From Brevundimonas intermedia (GTDB lineage: Bacteria; Pseudomonadota; Alphaproteobacteria; Caulobacterales; Caulobacteraceae), in contig NZ_BSFD01000005.1 of NCBI RefSeq assembly GCF_027922165.1, positions 1 to 44,926 of the forward strand: DNA of 44,926 bases. The letters are read 5' to 3'. The notes below the pieces were generated by a model. It saw only the letters and a list, made by a program, of their open reading frames with translations, searched no databases and was not told the DNA's origin. A program made the translations under genes and the position numbers. Below, one piece after another: positions 23,531 through 30,879 of this stretch; within the stretch, counting starts at the first letter, position 1; every line of letters starts with the position of its first letter.

Positions 23531-25096
23531 TCACTCGCTGGCGGGCGCCGGGGGAGATTCAGGATCGTCTTCGGGCTCGGGCGGGACCCCCGCCTCGGAT
23601 ATGACCTCGGAGTCCGGCGAGGGGAGGGGGTCTCCGTTTTTAAGCGCGGCGATGATCCGCGCCGCATAGTCTGCCGCCTCGCCGCCGTGCGGATTGTTCG
23701 CCAAGGGCGCCAGCAGGGTGAGCGCGGTCTCCTTGTCTTCGGTCTCAATCAAGGCGCTGGCGTAGGCTAGGCGGACCTCGGCCAATTGCGGCGCCCGGTC
23801 GAAGGCGAGCCCCAGCGTCAGCAAGTCATTCTCGGTGGGATAGTTTGACTCGCCGCTGCGCATCTCGCCGATCAGCATCAGGGTCCGATAGTCGTTCTCT
23901 GCGGCGACATAGGCCCGGCTCAGATAGTCTCTCGCCTGACGTTTCAGTGCGATCATTTCAGCCTGCTCCTCGACATCTCGGGCTTGGCGCAGGCGTTCCT
24001 GGGCCAGGAACTGCAAGGCCTCGACGTTGTCGGGCTCCAGTTCGATCAGACGTTGCAGGGCGCGTTCGCCGGCGGGGCGGTCGCCGAAATGCATGCCGGC
24101 GTGACCGGCGGCCAGCAGGGCCAGGGGGTCGTCGCCGTGACGGGCGGCGATCCGCGCCACCTCCTGCCCCAGGGCCGTCCGATCCTCGTCGTTGACGCCG
24201 ATCTTCAGTCTCTGATTGATCAGCAGCAGGTCGTTCGCCGAACGGGGCAGGCGAGTCACGGATATGTCCGCAGGTGGGAAGTCGCCTGTGATGACCCGCA
24301 CGACCAGCGACCTCTGGTTCAGGTACCGACGCAAGGCGGCGCGCAACTCGCCCATTGTCATGCCGGTCGCTGTCTCCATGGCCTCGACAGGGTCGCCGCC
24401 GTCGGAGACGGCAGTCAGATAGGCGCTCAACTGCTGAAGACGCGCGGGGTCGCTGAAGAACCAGTGGGTCAGCAACCAAGCGACCGGATAATAGGTTTCG
24501 CGGTAGCTGCTTCGCGTGACGTCCGCCGGTCGCGACCGCAGCAGCATCTCCAATGGGATCCAACTGCCGTTGAACAGCCAATAGGCCCGGTTGTCGCTAT
24601 AGCCGCCCACCTGAATTCTGCCGCCATCGATGTCGGCGGTCATGTAATATTCGGCGAAACCTTCGACGAACCAGCCAGGATAGGCCGACGGCATACTGCC
24701 CAGCATGAAATGGTGGACGTATTCATGCAGCAAGACTTCGTCGTTCTCGCCGCGGATCGCCACCGCGAATATGTCTTCGGACGTCGGGAAATAGGTGCCG
24801 ACGACATCCTTTGGCGTGTATGGATGCACCCGCAGCAGGCCGGACCTGGAGTTCACCAGATAAATGGGCAGTTTGCGGGCCGGCGCCTCGTTGATAGCAA
24901 AGCCGGACCGGTAGCGCATGACTCGGTCGAAGGTCTCGAGCTTCTGGACATAATCCCTGAGCGACCGCTCGTTGCCCTCGCTGTAGACGATGAAGCGTTC
25001 GCTTTCGGCTTTCAGCCAATCCGCGCGCGCCGTCGCCGGCAGGCTCAGAGCCGCCAAGGCAACCGCCACCACGGCGCCCAGTCCTGAAATTTTCAC
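23531..25096 (-). CDS. Exported HExxH metallopeptidase-like protein with TPR-type C-terminus
   Basis: The 521 residues have a signal peptide (MKISGLGAVVAVALAALSLP, cut after ARA, about 25), then a peptidase-MA-like domain. His124-Glu125-Tyr-Val-His128 is the zinc motif, with the likely third ligand Glu145 in WFVEGFAEYY. The C-terminal half is rich in helical Ala/Leu repeats (about 330-480) that look like TPRs. The extreme C-terminus is acidic and Pro-rich. The family usually carries a DUF name and the substrate is unknown. A periplasmic or outer-membrane-associated protease role is inferred. prfC follows after 31 bases. Confidence 0.8.
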   Translation of the reverse strand: MKISGLGAVVAVALAALSLPATARADWLKAESERFIVYSEGNERSLRDYVQKLETFDRVMRYRSGFAINEAPARKLPIYLVNSRSGLLRVHPYTPKDVVGTYFPTSEDIFAVAIRGENDEVLLHEYVHHFMLGSMPSAYPGWFVEGFAEYYMTADIDGGRIQVGGYSDNRAYWLFNGSWIPLEMLLRSRPADVTRSSYRETYYPVAWLLTHWFFSDPARLQQLSAYLTAVSDGGDPVEAMETATGMTMGELRAALRRYLNQRSLVVRVITGDFPPADISVTRLPRSANDLLLINQRLKIGVNDEDRTALGQEVARIAARHGDDPLALLAAGHAGMHFGDRPAGERALQRLIELEPDNVEALQFLAQERLRQARDVEEQAEMIALKRQARDYLSRAYVAAENDYRTLMLIGEMRSGESNYPTENDLLTLGLAFDRAPQLAEVRLAYASALIETEDKETALTLLAPLANNPHGGEAADYAARIIAALKNGDPLPSPDSEVISEAGVPPEPEDDPESPPAPASE

Positions 25097-25127
25097 GTCT
25101 TGCTCCCCGTCTTCGCCGAACGGAACT

Positions 25128-25137
25128 GAATTAATTC
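25128..25137. promoter_or_regulatory. Palindrome before the peptidase gene
   Basis: GAATTAATTC is a perfect 10-bp palindrome in an AT-rich patch 32 bases upstream of the peptidase start. It may be part of its promoter or an operator. It contains no full TTAA-N7-TTAA CtrA site. Confidence 0.25.
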
Positions 25138-25244
25138 CGTCTTCCCCGACCTGTGACTTGTCGCAAAGGTTGTGCGGGGTCGTAAAGTGTCAGGCGCCTA
25201 TTGCGCGAATATCCGGCCGCCTGTGCGCCGTTTGCCGCAGATCA

Positions 25245-25271
25245 AATAACCCCTCGCCATCAGGGGCTATT
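25245..25271 (+). promoter_or_regulatory. Leader hairpin before the 51-residue protein gene
   Basis: AATAACCCCT (25245-25254) pairs with AGGGGCTATT (25262-25271) apart from one A/C mismatch, with a 7-base loop. It lies about 93 bases before the small gene and could be a 5' leader element. Nothing on the plus strand upstream needs a terminator here. Confidence 0.4.
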
Positions 25272-25363
25272 GGAGTCATTGTCGGGTCGGAGGACGATCA
25301 GGCCGTCAGAGCCCGACGCTCCCCTCCCGGATCAAACCGGGACCATAGGGAAAGGAAAAGACG

Positions 25364-25519
25364 ATGGCAGTGATCCATCCTGAAGACCGCGTTTCCGGTC
25401 TCGACCGTTCGCGCTTTGAACGCCCCCAAAAAATGCACCCGGCTTTGGGGCTGGCGATGGGCTTCGGCTTCATCTTCGCCGTCGCCACCGTCGTGCACCT
25501 GTTGTTCACGGCGTTCTGA
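25364..25519 (+). CDS. 51-residue single-helix membrane protein
   Basis: An ATG at 25364 with AAAGGAAAAG just upstream opens 51 codons to TGA at 25517-25519. The product has a charged N-terminal half (AVIHPEDRVSGLDRSRFERP) and a C-terminal helix (LGLAMGFGFIFAVATVVHLL). The strong ribosome binding site, the clean codon pattern in the second half and the hairpin leader support a real gene. It probably sits in the inner membrane with its N-terminus in the cytoplasm. I do not recognise a family. Confidence 0.65.
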   Translation: MAVIHPEDRVSGLDRSRFERPQKMHPALGLAMGFGFIFAVATVVHLLFTAF

Positions 25520-25539
25520 CGGCGGTTCAAACGGGCGCC

Positions 25540-25914
25540 TTAGGCGGCCAGACGGTTCCAGACGGCGCGATCGGCGGCGATCGCGTCGAGGCGACGGCCT
25601 TTGTCGTGCAACTGGCCCATGACCGCGTCCGGCAGGGTGCAGAAGCGCGGCTCGACCAGATCGGGATTGCAGGCGACGGCGGGCGCCGCGAACAGGGCCG
25701 CATTGACGTCCGGGCTGCGCTCGGCGATCAGCCAGGCCAGACGGCGGGCGCGGTCCGGGTCGTTGCGGTGAAGCAGCGGATCCTCGGCGAACAGTTCGCA
25801 GCCCAGCTCCAGCACATAGTCGAAGCCCAGCTTCTCGAACCGGCGCGCGTCGGCGGGCGTGACCGGGCAGGCCTCGTCCAGGTCGAACACGACGTCGTTC
25901 AGAAGAAACAGCAT
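25540..25914 (-). CDS. Conserved-looking protein of unknown function
   Basis: This is a 124-residue soluble protein, rich in Ala, Asp and Arg. It begins MLFLLNDVVFDLDEACPVTP, with ADARRFEKLGFDYVLELGCELF and RARRLAWLIAERSPDVNAALF in the middle. No signal peptide, helix or catalytic motif is seen. Codon use is typical, and the start and stop leave normal gaps to the small gene (20 bases, convergent) and the DUF1345 gene. I do not recognise it. Confidence 0.7.
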   Translation of the reverse strand: MLFLLNDVVFDLDEACPVTPADARRFEKLGFDYVLELGCELFAEDPLLHRNDPDRARRLAWLIAERSPDVNAALFAAPAVACNPDLVEPRFCTLPDAVMGQLHDKGRRLDAIAADRAVWNRLAA

Positions 25915-26034
25915 GGGCGAAACGCTTCTGGCGAACCGGACGCGATGTCGTCCGTGCGCTCAGATGTAAGACAGTTCGCTTGAGGTCCGGTTCACGGACG
26001 CGGTTAAGCCTTTGTGACCGACCCGCCGCGGCGT

Positions 26035-26688
26035 CTACGTGGCGCCCACCAGGCCCACGGCCAGGTTCACGGCCAGGGCCAGGATCACCGTGTTGAAAAC
26101 AAAGGCGGTCAGGCTGTGTACGCTCGACAGCCGTCGAACGCCTCGGTCGGCGATCTGAACATCCGCCGTCTGGGACGCTACGCCGATGATCAGGGCGAAA
26201 TGCAGAAAGTCCCAATAGTCGGGCTCGGTCTCGCCGGGGAAGATCAAACCGCCCCGATCCCTGCCGTGTTCGCCGTGCTGATAGAAGGCGTGGGCGTAGT
26301 GCAGGGCGAAGATCAGGTGGATGAAGGTCCAGGACAGGGCCACGGTCCCCAGGGCCAGCAGGCTGTCGCGGATCGGCGAGCCGCCGCGCTGCACAGCTTC
26401 GCCCACCACCACCACGATACTGGCCACCGCCGCCAGCAGGCTGAGGGGCAGCACGGCGCCGCCGGTCTGGTCCAGGGCCGCCGCCCGTCGGCGAATGGCG
26501 TTGGCGTCTTGGGCCAGGGCCATTCGGGTCAGGGTGGCCGCGATAAAGACCGCGACCCCGGCGATCCAGCCATAGGCCATCCGGGTCAGCACGCCTTCTC
26601 CCACCGGGATTAACAGGGCGACCAGGACCACCACCCCCAGGCTGGAAAACAGGACGCCGTACAGGCGAAGGGGGCGAAACAGACTCAT
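26035..26688 (-). CDS. DUF1345 family membrane protein
   Basis: This 217-residue membrane protein has about five helices. Family signs are the pairs of N-terminal helices, then HLIFALHYAHAFYQ (124-137), GGLIFPGETEPDYWDFLHFAL (146-166) and IGVASQTADVQIAD, which are conserved in DUF1345 proteins. No function is established. I take the ATG at 26688, the start of MSLFRPLRLYG. The frame stays open far upstream but becomes Arg/Pro-rich shadow sequence. A 15-bp palindrome is centred near this start codon. Confidence 0.85.
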   Translation of the reverse strand: MSLFRPLRLYGVLFSSLGVVVLVALLIPVGEGVLTRMAYGWIAGVAVFIAATLTRMALAQDANAIRRRAAALDQTGGAVLPLSLLAAVASIVVVVGEAVQRGGSPIRDSLLALGTVALSWTFIHLIFALHYAHAFYQHGEHGRDRGGLIFPGETEPDYWDFLHFALIIGVASQTADVQIADRGVRRLSSVHSLTAFVFNTVILALAVNLAVGLVGAT

Positions 26689-26700
26689 GATCGGATCATG
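26686..26700. promoter_or_regulatory. Perfect palindrome over the start codon of the DUF1345 gene
   Basis: CATGATC-G-GATCATG has perfect 7-bp arms and includes the start codon of the minus-strand gene. It could be an operator or a translation-control hairpin, or could be chance. Confidence 0.3.
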
Positions 26701-26794
26701 ACGCCCCCCGCGCGGACCGCAAGCGAGCGGTTTAGACGAAAAGCGAAGGGGCTGACGCGACGTGACCCTTGCGAAGCTCCGCGTGGTCGGCTTA

Positions 26795-26806
26795 GCGTGA
26801 TCACGC
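26795..26806. promoter_or_regulatory. Palindrome upstream of malate synthase
   Basis: GCGTGATCACGC is a perfect 12-bp palindrome ending 37 bases before the glcB start. It resembles operators of GntR/CRP-like regulators in general form, but no regulator can be named from the sequence. Confidence 0.35.
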
Positions 26807-26843
26807 ATTGTTACAGCCCGGCCGTCGCCGGAGAAGGGCCGCC

Positions 26844-28982
26844 ATGACCAGCTATGAAGATCGCGCCGGATTGAAGGTCGCGGCCGAACTCGTGGCCTTG
26901 ATCGAACAGGAGGTCCTGCCGGGGCTGGGCCTGGATGCGGCGGGATTCTGGTCGGGGACGGCGGCCGTCTTCGCCCGGTTCGCGCCGGAGAACCGCGCCC
27001 TGCTGGCGCGGCGCGACGACCTCCAGGCCCGGATCGACGCCTGGCACGCCGCGCGTCGGGGCCAGCCCTATGATGTGGCTGCGTCTCAGGCCTTCCTGCG
27101 CGAGATCGGCTATCTGGTCGAAGAACCGGCGCCCTTTTCCATCGGCACGACGGGCGTGGACGCCGAGATCGCCCGCATGGCCGGGCCGCAGCTGGTCGTG
27201 CCGGTGCTGAACGCCCGCTTCCTGCTGAACGCCGCCAACGCCCGCTGGGGCAGCCTGTACGACGCCCTGTACGGCACGGATGCGCTGGGCGACCTGCCGA
27301 CCGGCGGCGGCTATGACGCGGCGCGCGGCGCAAGGGTCGTGGCCCGCGCCAAGGCGTTTCTGGACGAGGCCGCGCCGCTGGCCGAAGGCTCGCACGCCGA
27401 TGTCGCCGGCTGGTCTGTCATCGAGGGCGCTCTGGCCCCGGCCCTCAAGGATCCAACCCAGTTCGTCGGCTTCGCCGGAGACCCGGCCTCGCCCGCCTCT
27501 ATCCTGTTGGCGCACAACGGCCTGCACATCGAACTGGTGATCGACCCGTCCCACCCGGTTGGGCGCACCGATCCGGCGGGTCTGGCCGACGTGGTGCTCG
27601 AATCGGCCCTGACCACCATCGTCGATCTGGAGGATTCGGTCGCGGCGGTCGACGCGGCCGACAAGGTCGAGGCCTATCACAACTGGCTGGGCCTGATGCG
27701 CGGCGACCTGGCCGCCAGCTTCAAGAAGGGCGGCGAGACGCTGAATCGCACGCTGGAGCCCGACCGCCGCTGGACCGCGCCCCAGGGCGGCGACGTGACG
27801 CTGAAGGGCCGCAGCCTGCTGTTCGTGCGCAACGTCGGCCACCTGATGACCACCCCCGCCATCCGCCTGGCCGACGGCTCGGACGCGCCCGAGGGGATCA
27901 TGGACGCCGTCGTCACCAGCCTGATCGCCCTCTATGACATCAAGGGCCTCGGGGCTTTCGGCAACAGCGCGACGGGATCGGTCTACATCGTCAAGCCGAA
28001 GATGCACGGGCCGGACGAGGCCGCCTTCACCGACCGGCTGTTCGACGCGGTCGAGGACCTGCTGGCCCTGCCGCGTCACACGATCAAGGTGGGCGTCATG
28101 GACGAGGAGCGTCGCACCTCGGCCAATCTCGCCGCCTGTATCCATGCGGTGAAGGACCGGATCGTCTTCATCAACACCGGCTTCCTGGACCGGACCGGCG
28201 ACGAGATCCACACCGCCATGCAGGCTGGGCCGGTGGTGCGAAAGGCCGACATCAAGTCCAGCGCCTGGATCGCCGCCTATGAGGCCCGCAACGTCGCCAT
28301 AGGCCTGAAATGCGGCCTGTCGGGCAGGGCCCAGATCGGCAAGGGCATGTGGGCCGCCCCCGACCGGATGGCCGACATGCTGGAGCAGAAGGTCGCCCAC
28401 CCCAGGACCGGCGCCAACACCGCCTGGACCCCGTCGCCGACCGCCGCCACCCTGCACGCCCTCCACTATCACGCGGTGGACGTCTTCGCGGTCCAGACCG
28501 AGGTGGCGGGCCGACCGACGCCGGGTCTAGACGATCTGCTGACCCCGCCTCTGGCCAATGGGATCAACTGGTCTGAGGACGAGGTGGCGGCCGAACTGGA
28601 CAACAACGCCCAGGGCATCCTCGGCTATGTCGTGCGCTGGATCGACCAGGGGGTCGGCTGTTCCAAGGTGCCGGACATCCACGACATCGGCCTGATGGAG
28701 GACCGCGCCACCCTGCGGATCAGTTCGCAGCATATCGCCAACTGGCTGCTGCACGGCGTCTGCACCCCCGATCAGGTGGACGCGGCCTTCCTGCGCATGG
28801 CGGCCAAGGTCGACGCCCAGAACGCCGGCGACCCGCTCTACCGGCCCATGGCGCCGGACCCGGACGCCCGCCTGGCCTATCAGGCCGCCCGCGCCCTGGT
28901 GTTCGAGGGTGTGGATCAGCCGAGCGGCTACACCGAGCCGTTGCTTCACGCCTATCGGCTGAAGGCGAAGGCAACATTTTAA
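26844..28982 (+). CDS. glcB: Malate synthase G
   Basis: GlcB condenses glyoxylate with acetyl-CoA to malate, completing the glyoxylate bypass. The 712 residues are the length of the G isoform, and the sequence fits throughout: [72 protein letters not shown] and [13 protein letters not shown]. The C-terminus is [20 protein letters not shown], then [18 protein letters not shown] precedes the ATG at 26844. No isocitrate lyase gene is nearby. A strong hairpin follows. Confidence 0.96.
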   Translation: MTSYEDRAGLKVAAELVALIEQEVLPGLGLDAAGFWSGTAAVFARFAPENRALLARRDDLQARIDAWHAARRGQPYDVAASQAFLREIGYLVEEPAPFSIGTTGVDAEIARMAGPQLVVPVLNARFLLNAANARWGSLYDALYGTDALGDLPTGGGYDAARGARVVARAKAFLDEAAPLAEGSHADVAGWSVIEGALAPALKDPTQFVGFAGDPASPASILLAHNGLHIELVIDPSHPVGRTDPAGLADVVLESALTTIVDLEDSVAAVDAADKVEAYHNWLGLMRGDLAASFKKGGETLNRTLEPDRRWTAPQGGDVTLKGRSLLFVRNVGHLMTTPAIRLADGSDAPEGIMDAVVTSLIALYDIKGLGAFGNSATGSVYIVKPKMHGPDEAAFTDRLFDAVEDLLALPRHTIKVGVMDEERRTSANLAACIHAVKDRIVFINTGFLDRTGDEIHTAMQAGPVVRKADIKSSAWIAAYEARNVAIGLKCGLSGRAQIGKGMWAAPDRMADMLEQKVAHPRTGANTAWTPSPTAATLHALHYHAVDVFAVQTEVAGRPTPGLDDLLTPPLANGINWSEDEVAAELDNNAQGILGYVVRWIDQGVGCSKVPDIHDIGLMEDRATLRISSQHIANWLLHGVCTPDQVDAAFLRMAAKVDAQNAGDPLYRPMAPDPDARLAYQAARALVFEGVDQPSGYTEPLLHAYRLKAKATF

Positions 28983-28984
28983 AC

Positions 28985-29035
28985 GCCGTCACCCTCGGGA
29001 CGAGCCCCGAGGGTGACGCAGGGGAGGGTGACGGC
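28985..29035. terminator. Terminator with two competing stems
   Basis: CGTCACCCTCGGG (28987-28999) pairs perfectly with CCCGAGGGTGACG (29006-29018). The same left arm (28985-28996, GCCGTCACCCTC) can instead pair perfectly with GAGGGTGACGGC (29024-29035). The element lies between the convergent ends of glcB and the mscS-like gene and probably ends transcription from both sides. The outer stem is the longer-range alternative. Confidence 0.7.
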
Positions 29036-29043
29036 GCTGTAGT

Positions 29044-30114
29044 TTAACCCCCCGTCCGTCCCGGCGGCAGGCCGGGCGCTGGTTCCAGGGGGCCTTCCTC
29101 GTCTTCTGCCATCATCAGGTCCTCGGCGGCGTCATTGCTGGCGGACGACGGGGAGACTGAGGCCGGGGCCTGGGGCGTGGCGGGCGCTGCCAGGCGCGCG
29201 CCCTGGCCGTAGCCCAGCCGCCCCAGGGCGTCATCGCCCTCCAGGCCGAAGGCGCTGCGGATGCGCAGGTCGGTCTGGGGGAAGGGCACCTCGATCCCGG
29301 CGCCGTCCAGGGCGTCGGCGATCAGCCAGGTATAGGCCGCGTGCATGGCCGCCGGCCGTTTGACGGCCTCGCGCGTGGGCCAGACCAGCAGTTCGAACTC
29401 CAGCCCCTTGTCGCCGAACCCCACCAGCCAGACCTGGCTCTTGCGCGCCTCGGTCTCTGGCAGGGTGAAGGGGCTGGCCCGTGCGCAGGCCAGGACCGCC
29501 TCGCGCACCTTGCCCCGGTCCGACCCATAGGCGACGGCGAAGGGCACATGGATGCGCCGGGTGTCGCCCTTCAGCGTCCAGTTGGTCACCGGCTGCTCGA
29601 TGAAGCGCGAGTTCGGCACCAGGACATTGACGTTGTCATTGGTCCGCACCCGCGTCGCGCGGGGCCCGATCTCCATGATGGCGCCGCGAATGCCGATGTC
29701 CTCGATCTCGATATAGTCCCCGACCGACACCATCCGGTCGAAGATCAGGAACAGGCCGGACACGAACTCCTTGACCACCCCTTGCAGGCCCAGACCCACG
29801 CCTATGCCCAAGGCGCCGGCGAAGACCGCCAGCGACGACAGGTTCAGTCCCGCCGCCGACAGGGCCGACATGACGCCGACGATGATGATGGCGTAACCGA
29901 CCAGCCGCTCCAGCAGATACAGGGCCTGTCGACTGCGTTCCGATCGCTCGCGCACCCGCCGCAGGGCGCGGGTCACCAGTCGGCTCAGGATCAGGGCGAC
30001 CACCAGTATGACCAAGCCGCTGACGAGGCCGCCGACGGTGACGCTGGCGCCGGCGATCCGCACGATCTGGGTGTCGTCGAGGGTGTTGAGGCCGGCCTGG
30101 AGCGGAGACGTCAT
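29044..30114 (-). CDS. MscS-family mechanosensitive ion channel
   Basis: This 356-residue membrane protein opens under tension to release solutes on osmotic downshock. It has three or so N-terminal helices, then the pore helix region AVFAGALGIGVGLGLQGVVK (94-113) and the beta domain: EFVSGLFLIFDRMVSVGDYI, GAIMEIGPRATRVRTNDNVN and VLVPNSRFIEQPVTNWTL. The C-terminal 60 residues are Ala/Pro-rich and acidic, beyond the usual channel. It stands alone, between the glcB terminator and a divergent response regulator gene. Confidence 0.92.
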   Translation of the reverse strand: MTSPLQAGLNTLDDTQIVRIAGASVTVGGLVSGLVILVVALILSRLVTRALRRVRERSERSRQALYLLERLVGYAIIIVGVMSALSAAGLNLSSLAVFAGALGIGVGLGLQGVVKEFVSGLFLIFDRMVSVGDYIEIEDIGIRGAIMEIGPRATRVRTNDNVNVLVPNSRFIEQPVTNWTLKGDTRRIHVPFAVAYGSDRGKVREAVLACARASPFTLPETEARKSQVWLVGFGDKGLEFELLVWPTREAVKRPAAMHAAYTWLIADALDGAGIEVPFPQTDLRIRSAFGLEGDDALGRLGYGQGARLAAPATPQAPASVSPSSASNDAAEDLMMAEDEEGPLEPAPGLPPGRTGG

Positions 30115-30252
30115 GGGGCGCTAGCGCGCGGCGAACCGCTCAGGTTCCAGCGGAGCGCCGCCGACCAGCCGCGGCTTTTGCCTGCGACCGGTCGATTGCA
30201 ATGTATTTTGAGCTCTCGTAGTCAAACTTCAGACGTTTCGGGGGACGGGGGC

Positions 30253-30879
30253 TTGAGCGAAACTGAACCAGAAACCCGGGTGGTCATCGTCGTCGATGAT
30301 GATCCGATGGTGCGCCGCGCCCTGGACTCACTGTTCCGCTCGATCGGCCTGACGACCGCCCTTTACGAATCCGCCACGGCCTTCCTGGCGGTCGATGCGC
30401 CCACGGCCAACAGCTGTATCGTCACCGATGTGCGCATGCCCGGTCTCAGCGGGCTCGATTTCCAGAAGGTCCTGGCGGCCAGGGGGGTGACGACCCCGGT
30501 CATCCTGATCACCGGCCACGGCGACGTGCCGATGTCGGTGCGGGCGATGAAGGCGGGCGCGGTGGACTTTCTGACCAAGCCTTTCCGCGACCAGGATTTG
30601 ATTGACGCCGTCAACGAGGCCCTTGAACGGGACCGTCGCGCTCGACGGCGGGCCGGTGACGCCGCCGCCGCCAAGGCGCGCTATGACCTGCTGACCCCGC
30701 GAGAACGCCAGGTGATGGAGCACGTCGTCGCGGGCTTGATGAACAAGCAGACGGCGGCTGAGCTGGGGCTCAGCGAGATCACCGTCAAACTTCATCGCGC
30801 CAGCCTGATGCGCAAGCTGGAGGTCCAGACGGTGGTGGATCTTGTCCGCTTGTCGCGAGACCTGACGGCGTCGCGCTAG
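30253..30879 (+). CDS. FixJ-family response regulator (receiver + LuxR HTH)
   Basis: The 208 residues form a receiver (acidic pocket 15-17, phosphorylation site Asp59 in IVTDVRMPGLSG, Thr87, Lys109) and a LuxR-type helix-turn-helix (LTPRERQVMEHVVAGLMNKQ, LGLSEITVKLHRASLMRKL). It therefore binds DNA when phosphorylated. The start is TTG at 30253, the only initiation codon close to the domain with a G-rich stretch before it. GTG about 27 bases later is an alternative. The histidine kinase gene that faces it, sharing the stop codons, is the likely partner. Target genes are unknown. Confidence 0.87.
   Translation: MSETEPETRVVIVVDDDPMVRRALDSLFRSIGLTTALYESATAFLAVDAPTANSCIVTDVRMPGLSGLDFQKVLAARGVTTPVILITGHGDVPMSVRAMKAGAVDFLTKPFRDQDLIDAVNEALERDRRARRRAGDAAAAKARYDLLTPRERQVMEHVVAGLMNKQTAAELGLSEITVKLHRASLMRKLEVQTVVDLVRLSRDLTASR

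Noticed and set aside
26811..28472. 553-codon minus-strand frame across malate synthase
   Set aside because: It is the complement of a certain glcB and has the Gly/Arg/Gln-rich composition of shadow frames.
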